A stretch of DNA of 64,000 bases from DASWZN01 sp963841635 (GTDB taxonomy: Bacteria > Acidobacteriota > Terriglobia > Bryobacterales > Bryobacteraceae). A model generated the notes under the pieces. That model was not told the DNA's origin and searched no databases. It saw only the letters and a program-made list of their open reading frames with translations. A program made the position numbers and the translations under genes. Where the stretch lies: assembly GCA_963841635.1 (NCBI GenBank), contig CAWJDO010000002.1, positions 4,712,001-4,776,000 of the forward strand, given 5' to 3'. Positions 9,377 through 18,245 of the stretch are shown here, in pieces (position 1 is the first letter of the stretch; every line of letters starts with the position of its first letter).

Positions 9377-10669
9377 CTACCACGTCTCCACGGCGAGGAC
9401 GGCAGGCGGGCCGGGGTGGTCTTCGATGAGGTGGGTTCCGATCACGGCTTCGAGGTTGAGGCGGTCCCAGCCCTTGGGCGCTTTGGACAGCAGGGCGTCG
9501 AGGTAGACCGGGTTGTAGAGGACTTCGCTGGCTGCTTCGGTGCCTTTGTCCAGGATGCCGGCGACGATGATGACGGGCTGGCCGGTTATGCTGTCGTGGA
9601 TGCGGGCGAGGATGGCGTAGTCGGTCGCCAGGTTGCGATAGGTCGAATTGTTGGCGATCCCCCAGGTGGCCTGCTTCGGGTTCTTGCGATCGATGACCCG
9701 CAGGACACCGTCCCTGGCCTGAAATCCGAAGCGGAGCTTCTCTGTTATGCGCATGGTCCAGACATTGTCGAATGCCCCGATCAGAACGATGGGACCTTCG
9801 CGGAGCTGGGCGAAGCTGGTCTCCGAGGCGGGCAGGACGCGGAAGGCGCCGTGCCGGGCGACCAGCGGGACGATGGTGCGGGCGAGGGTGAGCACGTCGG
9901 ATAAGACCAGACGGCCGGCGAGGCGGATCGGCGCGTCTTGCGAAAGGACTTGCTGCTGAGCAGCGGCTGCGGCCGGCTCACCCAGGCAGTAAGTAACCGT
10001 GCTGGGGCTGGAGACGACGGGCTCCCAGAAACGGTCGATATTCGAGGGCGGAGGCGTGGGACGATAGCGGCCGATGGCGACTCCGATGAGCCCGGCGAGA
10101 ATGACCGCCGCGGCGGAGCGGAACCAGAAGCGGCTGCGGCTGGCGGAGCGCGCGGGCGGGGCCTCGGCGGCGGGCGGAGCCGCGGAGGCGGGCGGACGAG
10201 GCTCGGCGACGGCCTGGTGCATCTCCACGTGCGCCACCGGCTCGGGGGCCGGCGATTCGGGCTCGCGGAAGGCGGGAACATACGAACCCGAAGACAGCTC
10301 GATGACGAGTTCGCCTGCGTGCGCGGGATCGTAGTAATACTGGATGAGGCGCTTGCGGACCTCCCCGGCGGCGATGCGGACGACGGGGTCGGCATTCGCG
10401 TCATAGTCGGGCTTGCGCCCGAAGGCCTCGATGCCGATGGTACGTTCCTTGAGCTCCGCGGCGTTGCCACGGAGCGTCTGCTCGACGGCGTAGGAAAGCA
10501 GAGTCGGGTAGCGCTTGCTGTTGGTGAACAACGGATGGGCGAGCAGGCGCTGCAACTGGGCCCGCACCGCCGCCGCGTTGGAGGCAGAGCCGCGGGCCTC
10601 TCTCGCAATCTGGGGTGGCGGCGGCATTGATGAAAACGGCTTCAGGCGCCGGGACCGGAAGCCCGACAC
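9377..10669 (-). CDS. Single-pass membrane protein with N-terminal domain common in acidobacterial regulators
   Basis: 430 residues. Residues about 30-120 (VRAQLQRLLAHPLF, LLSYAVEQTLRG, DPVVRIAAGEVRKRLIQYY, VIELSSGSYVPAF) match a domain I know from acidobacterial proteins otherwise carrying TPR or TolB-like parts; DNA binding is possible but unproven. A Pro/Ala-rich linker, a membrane helix (SAAAVILAGLIGVAIG) and a roughly 230-residue extracytoplasmic domain follow, with WGIANNSTYRNLATDYAILA and GQPVIIVAGILDKGT. The GTG at 10669 lies 8 bases after TATAAT and would suit leaderless translation; ATG at 10627 is the alternative. It may couple an envelope signal to transcription. Confidence 0.75.
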   Translation of the reverse strand: MSGFRSRRLKPFSSMPPPPQIAREARGSASNAAAVRAQLQRLLAHPLFTNSKRYPTLLSYAVEQTLRGNAAELKERTIGIEAFGRKPDYDANADPVVRIAAGEVRKRLIQYYYDPAHAGELVIELSSGSYVPAFREPESPAPEPVAHVEMHQAVAEPRPPASAAPPAAEAPPARSASRSRFWFRSAAAVILAGLIGVAIGRYRPTPPPSNIDRFWEPVVSSPSTVTYCLGEPAAAAAQQQVLSQDAPIRLAGRLVLSDVLTLARTIVPLVARHGAFRVLPASETSFAQLREGPIVLIGAFDNVWTMRITEKLRFGFQARDGVLRVIDRKNPKQATWGIANNSTYRNLATDYAILARIHDSITGQPVIIVAGILDKGTEAASEVLYNPVYLDALLSKAPKGWDRLNLEAVIGTHLIEDHPGPPAVLAVETW

Positions 10670-10677
10670 CCGACCGT

Positions 10678-10683
10678 ATTATA
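10678..10683 (-). promoter_or_regulatory. Perfect -10 box just before the membrane regulator-like gene
   Basis: TATAAT on the minus strand ends 8 bases before GTG 10669, so transcription would begin at or next to the start codon. No good -35 is visible. Confidence 0.5.
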
Positions 10684-10936
10684 CGTCCCGGGATTGGCGT
10701 GTGCTCGAGGCCGTGTAAGCATTTCAGGCACGGGCACTTAGGACCCGGTGGCGGCGGCCCGGGAGCTGCCGGGGGCCTCGATACGCGATACTCCTTTCAG
10801 TGGCGCGCAGGAGCGCGTAGAGTAGTCCTCAGTCCGAAGTGTCGAGCACCCACGCGGAACCCGGTACGGGACGCCTCGGGCCGGCATGCGCCAAAAGGCG
10901 AGCTAGCATGGTGTTTCCGAAACGTCTTTACCGCCC

Positions 10937-10974
10937 AGCACCGAACCGCGACCGTCAGGGAGCGGTTCGGTGCT
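10937..10974. repeat. Dispersed palindrome, complete copy
   Basis: Arms AGCACCGAACCGC (10937-10949) and GCGGTTCGGTGCT (10962-10974) form a perfect 13-bp stem with a 12-base loop. Half or variant copies occur at 35129, 36381, 44158, 47361, 54453 and 56914. It lies in a 444-base stretch (10684-11127) where I find no gene apart from this hairpin and the bglX ribosome-binding site. Confidence 0.85.
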
Positions 10975-11127
10975 CAGGCGCAAAGGTGGAGCTACTTCGG
11001 AGACAGGACGCTAGTATTGCAGGGGAGCGGCAACCGACGGTGGAAGCTTCCATTTCGGCGCGCCCGCGCGAGGCTCCGGTGTTCCGCATGGCGGCCGATG
11101 AAGGCGATGTTTTGATAGAGGAGATTC

Positions 11128-13422
11128 ATGCATAGGTTACTTACCGGACCGCGCCCGCTCGGCGGCGCCGCGGCGCTCTTACTGATTTGCGCCTCGCTGC
11201 TAAGCCCTGCCGCGCTGATCGCGCAACTGAGCGACTCTCAGGTCGCCGGGCGAGTGGAATCGCTGCTCGGGCAAATGACGCTCGATGAGAAGATCGGTCA
11301 GATCACGCAAGTGGGTCCTGGCCCCATCGGGCCGAACGGCCCGAAACCGGAGGACCTGATTCGGCAGGGCCGGGCCGGATCGGTGCTGTGGACAATCGAT
11401 TCCGCACAGATCCGGAGGATGCAGGAAATCGCGGTCAAAGAGAGCCGTCTGAAGATCCCGCTCCTGTTCGGCTTCGACGTGATCCACGGCTACAAGAACA
11501 TCTTCCCGGTGCCGCTGGCGATGGCTTCCAGTTGGGACCCGGGCATGGTGGAACGCGCCCAGGCGATGGCGGCCCACGAAGCGTCCGTCTCCGGCATCAA
11601 TTGGACGTTCGGTCCGATGGTGGATATCGCGCGCGATGCCCGATGGGGGCGCATCGTCGAGGGCGCGGGCGAGGACCCCTACCTGGGAGCGGCAATGGCG
11701 CGCGCGCAGGTTCTCGGATTCCAGGGGCCTCAGCTGGGCACTCCGAACCGCGTGGTGGGCAGCGTGAAGCACTTCGCCGGATATGGAGCTGCCGAGGGCG
11801 GCCGCGATTACGACGGCTGCTACATCCCCGAAGAACTCTTCCGCAACGTCTACCTGCGTCCCTTCCAGGCCGCGATTGACGCCGGAGTCGGCACCGTGAT
11901 GAGCGCCTACATGGATCTCAACGACGTTCCGGCCAGCGGGAACAAGTGGCTGTTGCAGGACATTCTGCGCCGCGACCTGGGCTTCCGCGGGTTTGTCATC
12001 AGCGATGCGTGGGCTGTCGCCAGCCTGGCCGTTCACGGCTACGCGCGTGGCCCGGAAGACGCCGCTTATCGAGGCCTGACCGCCGGCGTGAACATGGACA
12101 TGGGCAGTGAGACCTACCTGACGCACGTCTCCAAGCTCGTCGAGAGCGGCAAGCTGCCGGTGAGCGTGCTCGACCAGGCGGTGCGCGAGATTCTCGCCGT
12201 CAAGATCCGCCTCGGGATTTTCGAGCACCCTTACGGCGACCCGGCTGAGAAGGACAAGGTGCTGAACGATCCCGTGCATCGCGCGGCTACACGCACGGCG
12301 GCCGGGCGCTCCATGGTTCTGCTGCGCAACGAAAACAACGCACTGCCGCTCAGCAAAACGCTCGCGTCGCTGGCGGTGATCGGGCCCATTGCGGATTCGG
12401 CGGAAGAGATCAAGGGTTCGTGGAGCGTGGAACAAGGCCCGGCAGTGTCGGTGCTCGAAGGCCTGCGCCATAAGCTGCCCAATGCCAGGATCGAATTCGT
12501 TCGCGGCGGAGACATGCAGCGGCTCGTCCCGATGCCCTGGGACGCGGCGGAAGGCAAGAAGCTCCCTCCGCTCATGCCGGAGGCGGAGATGCGTAAGGAA
12601 GTGGAGCACGCGGTCGAGGCCGCTCAACGCGCCGAAGCCGTAGTGCTCGTGCTCGGCGAGCGTGCCAGCATGAGCGGCGAAGCGGCTTCGCGCGTTTCGC
12701 TTTCGCTCCCGGGCAATCAGCAGCAGTTGCTCGAAGCGGTGGTCTCGACCGGCAAGCCCGTTGTGGTGGTGCTGCTCAACGGACGGCCGCTCGACATCGG
12801 CTGGGCGGCCGGGCACGTGCCCGCCATTCTCGAAGCCTGGTATCCCGGCACGGAGGGCGGCAACGCGATTGCGGACGTTTTGTTCGGCGACGTCAATCCC
12901 GGCGGCAAGCTTCCCGTTACCTGGCCGCGCGCCACGGGCCAGCTTCCGGCATACTACAACCACAACCTGACGCACTTCCCCGAGGACGGCGAGGGATTCA
13001 CATCGCGCTACGGCGACTTTGTGACAGCTCCGCTTTACCCGTTCGGCTACGGCCTCAGCTATACGACTTTCCGCTTCTCCAACCTGCAAGTCGACCAGAA
13101 ATCCGTCGCGGCTTCGGGCGCGTTGCACGTCTCCGTGGACGTCGAAAATCAGGGCGTTGCGGCCGGGGACGAGGTCGTGCAGCTCTACATACACCAGCGG
13201 GCGGGAAGCGCGTCGCGCCCCGTGCGCGAACTGAAAGGCTTCGAGCGCATTGCGCTCGCGGCAGGAGAGAAGAAGACGGTGCGGTTCTCGCTCGGCCGGG
13301 AAGAGCTGAAATTCTGGAGCCCCGAAGCCAAGGCGTGGGTAGTGGAGCCCGAGGAATTCGACGTCTGGGCCGGCGGAGACTCGAAGGCGACGCTACACTC
13401 GGAGTTCCGGGTCACTCAATAG
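11128..13422 (+). CDS. bglX: Secreted/periplasmic GH3 beta-glucosidase, BglX-like
   Basis: 764 residues, nearly the length of E. coli BglX. The signal peptide runs to about residue 32 (SPAALIAQ). The barrel contains LLFGFDVIHGYKNIFPVPLA, GPMVDIARDARWGRI and KHFAGYGAAEGGRDY; the nucleophile is Asp293 in FVISDAWAV. The second domain contains VVLVLGERASMSGEAAS, where the acid/base Glu is expected, and the end is the fibronectin-III-like domain (GDEVVQLYIHQ). It should release glucose from the non-reducing end of beta-glucosides. GAGGAG sits 5 bases before ATG 11128. A second GH3 gene follows 15 bases later, so the two form an operon. Confidence 0.94.
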   Translation: MHRLLTGPRPLGGAAALLLICASLLSPAALIAQLSDSQVAGRVESLLGQMTLDEKIGQITQVGPGPIGPNGPKPEDLIRQGRAGSVLWTIDSAQIRRMQEIAVKESRLKIPLLFGFDVIHGYKNIFPVPLAMASSWDPGMVERAQAMAAHEASVSGINWTFGPMVDIARDARWGRIVEGAGEDPYLGAAMARAQVLGFQGPQLGTPNRVVGSVKHFAGYGAAEGGRDYDGCYIPEELFRNVYLRPFQAAIDAGVGTVMSAYMDLNDVPASGNKWLLQDILRRDLGFRGFVISDAWAVASLAVHGYARGPEDAAYRGLTAGVNMDMGSETYLTHVSKLVESGKLPVSVLDQAVREILAVKIRLGIFEHPYGDPAEKDKVLNDPVHRAATRTAAGRSMVLLRNENNALPLSKTLASLAVIGPIADSAEEIKGSWSVEQGPAVSVLEGLRHKLPNARIEFVRGGDMQRLVPMPWDAAEGKKLPPLMPEAEMRKEVEHAVEAAQRAEAVVLVLGERASMSGEAASRVSLSLPGNQQQLLEAVVSTGKPVVVVLLNGRPLDIGWAAGHVPAILEAWYPGTEGGNAIADVLFGDVNPGGKLPVTWPRATGQLPAYYNHNLTHFPEDGEGFTSRYGDFVTAPLYPFGYGLSYTTFRFSNLQVDQKSVAASGALHVSVDVENQGVAAGDEVVQLYIHQRAGSASRPVRELKGFERIALAAGEKKTVRFSLGREELKFWSPEAKAWVVEPEEFDVWAGGDSKATLHSEFRVTQ

Positions 13423-13437
13423 GACGGTAATAGCAAA

Positions 13438-15663
13438 ATGCATAGTCTGACAATCGCCGCCGCCGTAGCGGTCCTCGCCTCCGCGCAATCCCCAGCGCCC
13501 GCGCCTCCTTATCGCAATCCCGCACTGAGCGTAGATGAGCGGGTGGCCGATCTGCTCGGCCGCATGACGCTCGAGGAGAAGGTGGGCCAGTTGATGCTGT
13601 GGGACGCGCGCGGCGAAGACCTTTCGTTCGTCAACACGCGCCATGCGGGCGCGATCCTGCACGTCCTCGGCGCGAAGATCAACCGCGCGATGGACCTTGC
13701 GGCGAAGGAGCGCCTCGGCATCCCGCTGCTTGTCGGTGAGGACGGCATCCACGGGCACTCGTTCTGGAAGGGCGCGACGATTTTTCCGACGCAGCTCGCG
13801 CTGGCCGCGAGCTGGAACCCGGAACTGATCGAGCAAGTGGGGCGCGTGACGGCCGAAGAAATGGCTCCGACGGGCATACACTGGACCTTCTCGCCGGTGC
13901 TTTGCCTGGCCCGCGATCTGCGCTGGGGGAGGATCGACGAGACGTTTGGCGAGGACCCATACCTCATCGGCGAATTCGGCGCGGCGCTCATCCGAGGCTA
14001 CCAGGGCAAAGGCCTCAACGATCCGACCGCGGTGCTCGCCACCGCCAAGCACTACGCCGGCTATTCGGAAACGGAGGGCGGCCGCGATTCTTCCGAAGCC
14101 GATCTCTCGCGCCGCAAGCTGCGCAGTTTCTTCCTGCCGCCGTTCGAGCGTGCCGTCCGCGCCGGCGCGATGACCTTCATGACCGGCTACCAGTCCATCG
14201 ACGGGCAGCCTTCGACGATCAATCGCTGGCTGCTCACCGACGTCCTCAAGAACGAATGGGGTTTTCGCGGCGTGGTGGTGACCGATTGGAACAACGTAGG
14301 GCGGCTGGTCATCGAGCAGAAGGTCGCCAAGACTTATGCCGACGCCGCGATCATGGCGCTGCGCGCCGGCAACGACATCATCATGACCACGCCGCGGTTC
14401 TATGAAGGCGCGCTCGAGGCCGTGCACAGCGGCCGTCTGGCCGAATCCGAAATCGACGCGCCTGTCGGCCGCCTGCTCGCGCTGAAGTTCCGCATGGGCC
14501 TGTTCGAGAATCCGCGCCGGGCCGACCTCGCTCGCGCCGCCGTCGAAACCGCGCGGGCGGACCATCGGGCAGTCAATCTCGCCGCCGCACGCCAGAGCCT
14601 CATTCTTCTACAGAACAACGGCGTGCTGCCGCTCGATCCGGCGAAGGCAAAGTCGATCGCAGTGATCGGCCCCAACGCCGACGACGACCTGCAGCAGTTG
14701 GGCGACTGGAGCCTGGGTTCGCCGCAGCACCCACCGTCAGCCGGCAAGCAACCGCGCGAGAAAACGACGACGGTGCTCGATGGAATCCGCGCCCTGGCCC
14801 CCGCCGGCGGCGTGGTTCGCTATGAACGCGGATGCTCGATCGTGGACGCCGATCTCTCGGGAATCCCGGCGGCGGTTGCCGCGGCGCAGGCGTCTGACGT
14901 GATCGTCGCGGTGGTGGGGGATCACCTGCGTTTCATCGGCGAGACGAACAGCACTGCCACGCTCGAGCTGCAGGGCGGGCAGATCGCGCTGCTCGGCGCG
15001 CTGGAGAAGACCGGCAAGCCGATGGTAGTCGCGCTGGTGAACAGCAAGCCGCTAGTGCTGCCGCCTTCGGTCAAACGGGCCGCGGCGATCCTGGAAGGCT
15101 TCAACCCGGGCATGGAAGGCGGGCGCGCCCTCGCAGAGGCGCTGTTCGGCCAGTTGAATCCGTCGGGCAGGCTCACTATTTCCATCCCGGTCCACGTGGG
15201 GCAACAGCCGGTGTTCTACAGCCAGGTGCGCGGGCAGCACGGCGATCGCTACGCGGATTTGACGCAAGAGCCGCTGTTTCCCTTCGGCCACGGCCTGAGC
15301 TACACCGAATACCGCTACTCGAATCTGAAGCTCGGCGCTCCGGCGCTGGCGCGCGGAAAGGCCGCGACGGTCTCGGTGGACGTGGAGAATGTCGGGCGCC
15401 GGGAAGGCGACGAAGTGGTGCAGGTGTATGTCACCGACGTCGTGACCTCCGCCACTTGGGTGAACAAGGCGCTCAAGGGCTTCGCGCGCGTTCACCTGGC
15501 GCCCGGAGAGAAGAAGACGGTAGAGGTGACCCTGCCCTGGGAATCGTTCCAGATTGTGGATGCCGAGGGACGTAGCGTGGTCGAACCCGGTGAGTTCGAG
15601 ATCCGTGCCGGACCGTCGTCGCGCGACCGCGATTTGTTGAAAGCGACGCTCGAGGTTCAATGA
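13438..15663 (+). CDS. Secreted GH3 beta-glucosidase
   Basis: 741 residues with a short signal peptide (ending near AQSPAPAP). The barrel has LLVGEDGIHGHSFWKGATIF, FSPVLCLARDLRWGRIDETF and AKHYAGYSETEGGRDS; the nucleophile is Asp283 in VVVTDWNNVGRL, with Thr replacing the usual Ser before it. The sandwich domain has VIVAVVGDHLRFIGETNSTA with a candidate acid/base Glu, and the C-terminal fibronectin-like domain has GDEVVQVYV. It is paralogous to but clearly distinct from bglX just upstream, implying different oligosaccharide preference. The intergenic gap is only 15 bases and holds AGGACGG as ribosome-binding site. Confidence 0.92.
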   Translation: MHSLTIAAAVAVLASAQSPAPAPPYRNPALSVDERVADLLGRMTLEEKVGQLMLWDARGEDLSFVNTRHAGAILHVLGAKINRAMDLAAKERLGIPLLVGEDGIHGHSFWKGATIFPTQLALAASWNPELIEQVGRVTAEEMAPTGIHWTFSPVLCLARDLRWGRIDETFGEDPYLIGEFGAALIRGYQGKGLNDPTAVLATAKHYAGYSETEGGRDSSEADLSRRKLRSFFLPPFERAVRAGAMTFMTGYQSIDGQPSTINRWLLTDVLKNEWGFRGVVVTDWNNVGRLVIEQKVAKTYADAAIMALRAGNDIIMTTPRFYEGALEAVHSGRLAESEIDAPVGRLLALKFRMGLFENPRRADLARAAVETARADHRAVNLAAARQSLILLQNNGVLPLDPAKAKSIAVIGPNADDDLQQLGDWSLGSPQHPPSAGKQPREKTTTVLDGIRALAPAGGVVRYERGCSIVDADLSGIPAAVAAAQASDVIVAVVGDHLRFIGETNSTATLELQGGQIALLGALEKTGKPMVVALVNSKPLVLPPSVKRAAAILEGFNPGMEGGRALAEALFGQLNPSGRLTISIPVHVGQQPVFYSQVRGQHGDRYADLTQEPLFPFGHGLSYTEYRYSNLKLGAPALARGKAATVSVDVENVGRREGDEVVQVYVTDVVTSATWVNKALKGFARVHLAPGEKKTVEVTLPWESFQIVDAEGRSVVEPGEFEIRAGPSSRDRDLLKATLEVQ

Positions 15664-15758
15664 GCCATCGACTGGGCCCACTTGATGCTGCACCAGGGTC
15701 CGGTGGAGATCGAAGTAGCTGGCTACGGGAAGAGGCCCTCGTGGAGCCGTAGTCATGG

Positions 15759-16367
15759 TCAGCTTTGACGGCTGGCACAGCGACGGGACGGAGATCGCTC
15801 TCGACGGACTGTTTCCCCCGGCCACCGGCAACGTTTGCCCGGGCGCCGCTGGAAATACTCGTCGCTGAGGATGGTCATCACGGGCAGGCGGGGCGCGGGC
15901 GGCGGCGCACCTGCTGCTGCCGGCGGAGGCGCGGGTTCCGGCGTCCCATCGGACTCCTGGAAGTCGCGGCCGGCGACGACCGCGCCTCCCATGACGCGGA
16001 AGAAATTCGTGGAGACGACGGCGCCGCGGTATTCCTCGGGTGTGCCGTCGATGCCGGGCAACGTGGCGCGGAAGGTGAGGACGGCGGCGAAATCCTCGAA
16101 GGCGCTGCGGGCGCCATTCCTCAGGTCGAGATAGTCGGCGTTCGAAAGCGGGAAGTCTTTCACGTTGCGCCGTCGCAGATCGCCGCAGGCCAGGAGCAGG
16201 CGGGCCGGGTCCTTGTAAGGAAGGGGCCGCAGCAGCACGGCATTCATGACGCTGAACACGGCGGTGCTGGCGCCGATGGCGAGGGCGATGGTCACAACCG
16301 CGGTAACCGCGAATACCGGATTCCGGCGCAGGGTTCGAAGGGCGTAGACGAAGTCAATTCTCAGCAT
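15759..16367 (-). pseudogene. Truncated MacB/FtsX-type permease, N-terminal fragment
   Basis: The first 160 residues match the start of the long acidobacterial permeases: MLRIDFVYALRTLRRNPVF, a membrane helix (VTAVVTIALAIGASTAVF), LLRPLPYKDPARLL, and the MacB-type periplasmic segment with PLSNADYLDLRN and VSTNFFRVMGG. After about VMTILSDEYFQRR the frame degrades into an Arg-rich tail and stops; the remaining ~600 residues, including the C-terminal membrane helices, are absent. The region 15664-15758 shows no remnant I can recognise. It faces the GH3 operon tail to tail. It is probably non-functional. Confidence 0.8.
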
Positions 16368-16530
16368 ACCGAACACCACTATGGGGCCGGCGCGGAGGCC
16401 CACAGCGGCGATGGTGCACTGCCGCTCCCATGGCACCCCGGAAAGAGGCTAAGACGGTTCCTCCAAGCCAGGGCGCGCGGGCATACACTTGGTGGTGGCC
16501 CGGATTGAGGGCCACGGCAAGGAGGAGGCC

Positions 16531-18234
16531 ATGTGCCCGCTAGGTAGCCCGTTCCTATTCACCTGCATGATTGCGTCGGCGCTGCAATCCAACGTGCACG
16601 CGCCGGCTGCGAGCGCACTGCCGCAACCAACGCAAGCACCTGAAATCTACCTTACGGATGTGGGTACGATCGGCAGTCTGAGCCTCAGCCCCGATGGAAC
16701 ATGGCTGGCCGCGGGCGGGAAAGACCACGTGGTGGTTTGGGACATGGAGACGGGCCGCGAGGTCCACACACTTCCGGGAAAGGAGGTCGCGTTCAGTCCC
16801 GATGGACGGCTGCTGGCCACCTGCCGCCCGGAGTCGGGCATTAAGCTGTGGGAGCCAAAGAGCGGCGTCGAAGTGCGCACACTCGCCGACAGCGTCGGTT
16901 CCTCGCGGATGGTGTTCAGTCCCGATGGGCAGTACGTCGCGGCAAGTTCCGAGGCGTATGCACGCGTCTGGGAGGCGTCCACGGGCCGCCAGTTGCTGCG
17001 ATTCCGCCCCGATAGGACGGACGGATACTGGAGACTCGGCTTCAGCCTGGACGGGCGCCTGCTGGCATCCGCCGGATACCTGGGCGCCACGATTTGGGAG
17101 ATACCTGGCGGCAAGCAGGCCAAAGCTCTCCAAGGCTTGCGCGGACGGATCGAAGGTTTCGCATTCAGCCCCGATGGACGCTGGCTTGCTTCGGGTGCGG
17201 CGGATGGCACGGTCAGGTTTTCGGAGATCCCTAGCGGCCGCCAGGTGCAAGCCCTGCGAAGCCACGATGAAGGGCTCTCAACCGTGGCTCTGAGCCTCGA
17301 CGGGCACAGCCTCGCGACGGTCGGAGGGAATGGCATCCTTCTGTGGGACACGGCCACGCGGACCGTGCGGCACCGGCTCGGGAAGCAGGGAGGGAAAATC
17401 GCATTCAGCCCGGATGGAAAGCGGCTGGCTGCGACCGTGGACTCAACGAGAATCGCGATATGGGACGTGGAGAGCGGGCGGGAACTCGTCAACTTCGACG
17501 CCCATATGGGCGAGCCTGGGATCGAAATGTTGAGGTTTCTGGCGGACGGCCAGCGGTTGGTTTCCGCGGGACGCTCGCTGAAGCTGTGGGAGACGGCGCA
17601 GTGGCGCCTCCAGCGTGCCTGGATGCCGCTTCCCGCGTGGCAGATCGCGATCGGCGCGATCGAGCGCACTCCTGAACCGCCAGCGGGATACAAGGTCGAA
17701 TCCGCCGGCCCGGCCGAGGAATACCTTCGCGTGCTGGTAGAGCTGAAGAATGCGACCAAGTCGCCCCGCGAGCTCCGTGAAACGCGCATCGTCGATCCGC
17801 AAACCGGGGACAGCAGCTCCGGCGAAATCGTATGGGAGGGCAAGGCCGCACTGGACGAACTCATCAAGACAGCGAGGGAATTGCACAAGAGGGCGGACGG
17901 TGGAGACGTGGAGATGCATTCCACGGGGACATCGGTGAGGATCTGGTGCGGTGCCCATTGCCGGTGGTGGATTGAGACACAGGCTCGCGCACATGGGGGT
18001 GCTCTTTCCGCGGACCAGGTGAAGGACCTACGCGTCGACGTTCCGGACGAGGCGATCAAAGGCACCTTCGAGGGGTTCCACTTGACCGAGTATCCCGTGG
18101 TCGCGGTGGAGCCTGGCGCTCAGGTCCGATTCACGCTGGTCTTTCGCGTCAAGAAGGAGACAAAGCTCGAACAGCGGCAGCTCGCGATCGAGGGCGAGTT
18201 GCCGGTGGCTCTCAATGTGGCGGCTCCGAGGTGA
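16531..18234 (+). CDS. Exported WD40-repeat protein
   Basis: 567 residues. The N-terminus (FLFTCMIASALQ) looks like a signal sequence. About eight WD40 units follow, recognisable by (F/L)SPDG and W(D/E) ends, for example AFSPDGRLLATC, VFSPDGQYVAAS, AFSPDGRWLASG and AFSPDGKRLAAT, consistent with one seven- or eight-bladed propeller (residues about 45-395). The remaining ~170 residues form a separate domain of unknown type with CGAHCRWWIETQA. The propeller presumably scaffolds protein contacts in the periplasm. ATG 16531 is well supported by AAGGAGGAGG immediately upstream; a further-upstream GTG at 16489 is less likely. No operon partner. Confidence 0.85.
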   Translation: MCPLGSPFLFTCMIASALQSNVHAPAASALPQPTQAPEIYLTDVGTIGSLSLSPDGTWLAAGGKDHVVVWDMETGREVHTLPGKEVAFSPDGRLLATCRPESGIKLWEPKSGVEVRTLADSVGSSRMVFSPDGQYVAASSEAYARVWEASTGRQLLRFRPDRTDGYWRLGFSLDGRLLASAGYLGATIWEIPGGKQAKALQGLRGRIEGFAFSPDGRWLASGAADGTVRFSEIPSGRQVQALRSHDEGLSTVALSLDGHSLATVGGNGILLWDTATRTVRHRLGKQGGKIAFSPDGKRLAATVDSTRIAIWDVESGRELVNFDAHMGEPGIEMLRFLADGQRLVSAGRSLKLWETAQWRLQRAWMPLPAWQIAIGAIERTPEPPAGYKVESAGPAEEYLRVLVELKNATKSPRELRETRIVDPQTGDSSSGEIVWEGKAALDELIKTARELHKRADGGDVEMHSTGTSVRIWCGAHCRWWIETQARAHGGALSADQVKDLRVDVPDEAIKGTFEGFHLTEYPVVAVEPGAQVRFTLVFRVKKETKLEQRQLAIEGELPVALNVAAPR

Positions 18235-18245
18235 GCTCGCGGCGG

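Noticed and set aside
10839..11135. 98-residue plus-strand frame before bglX
   Set aside because: It spans the dispersed palindrome, lacks a ribosome-binding site and has no protein-like motif.
11200..13194. 664-codon minus-strand frame inside bglX
   Set aside because: Antisense shadow of bglX, no recognisable domain.
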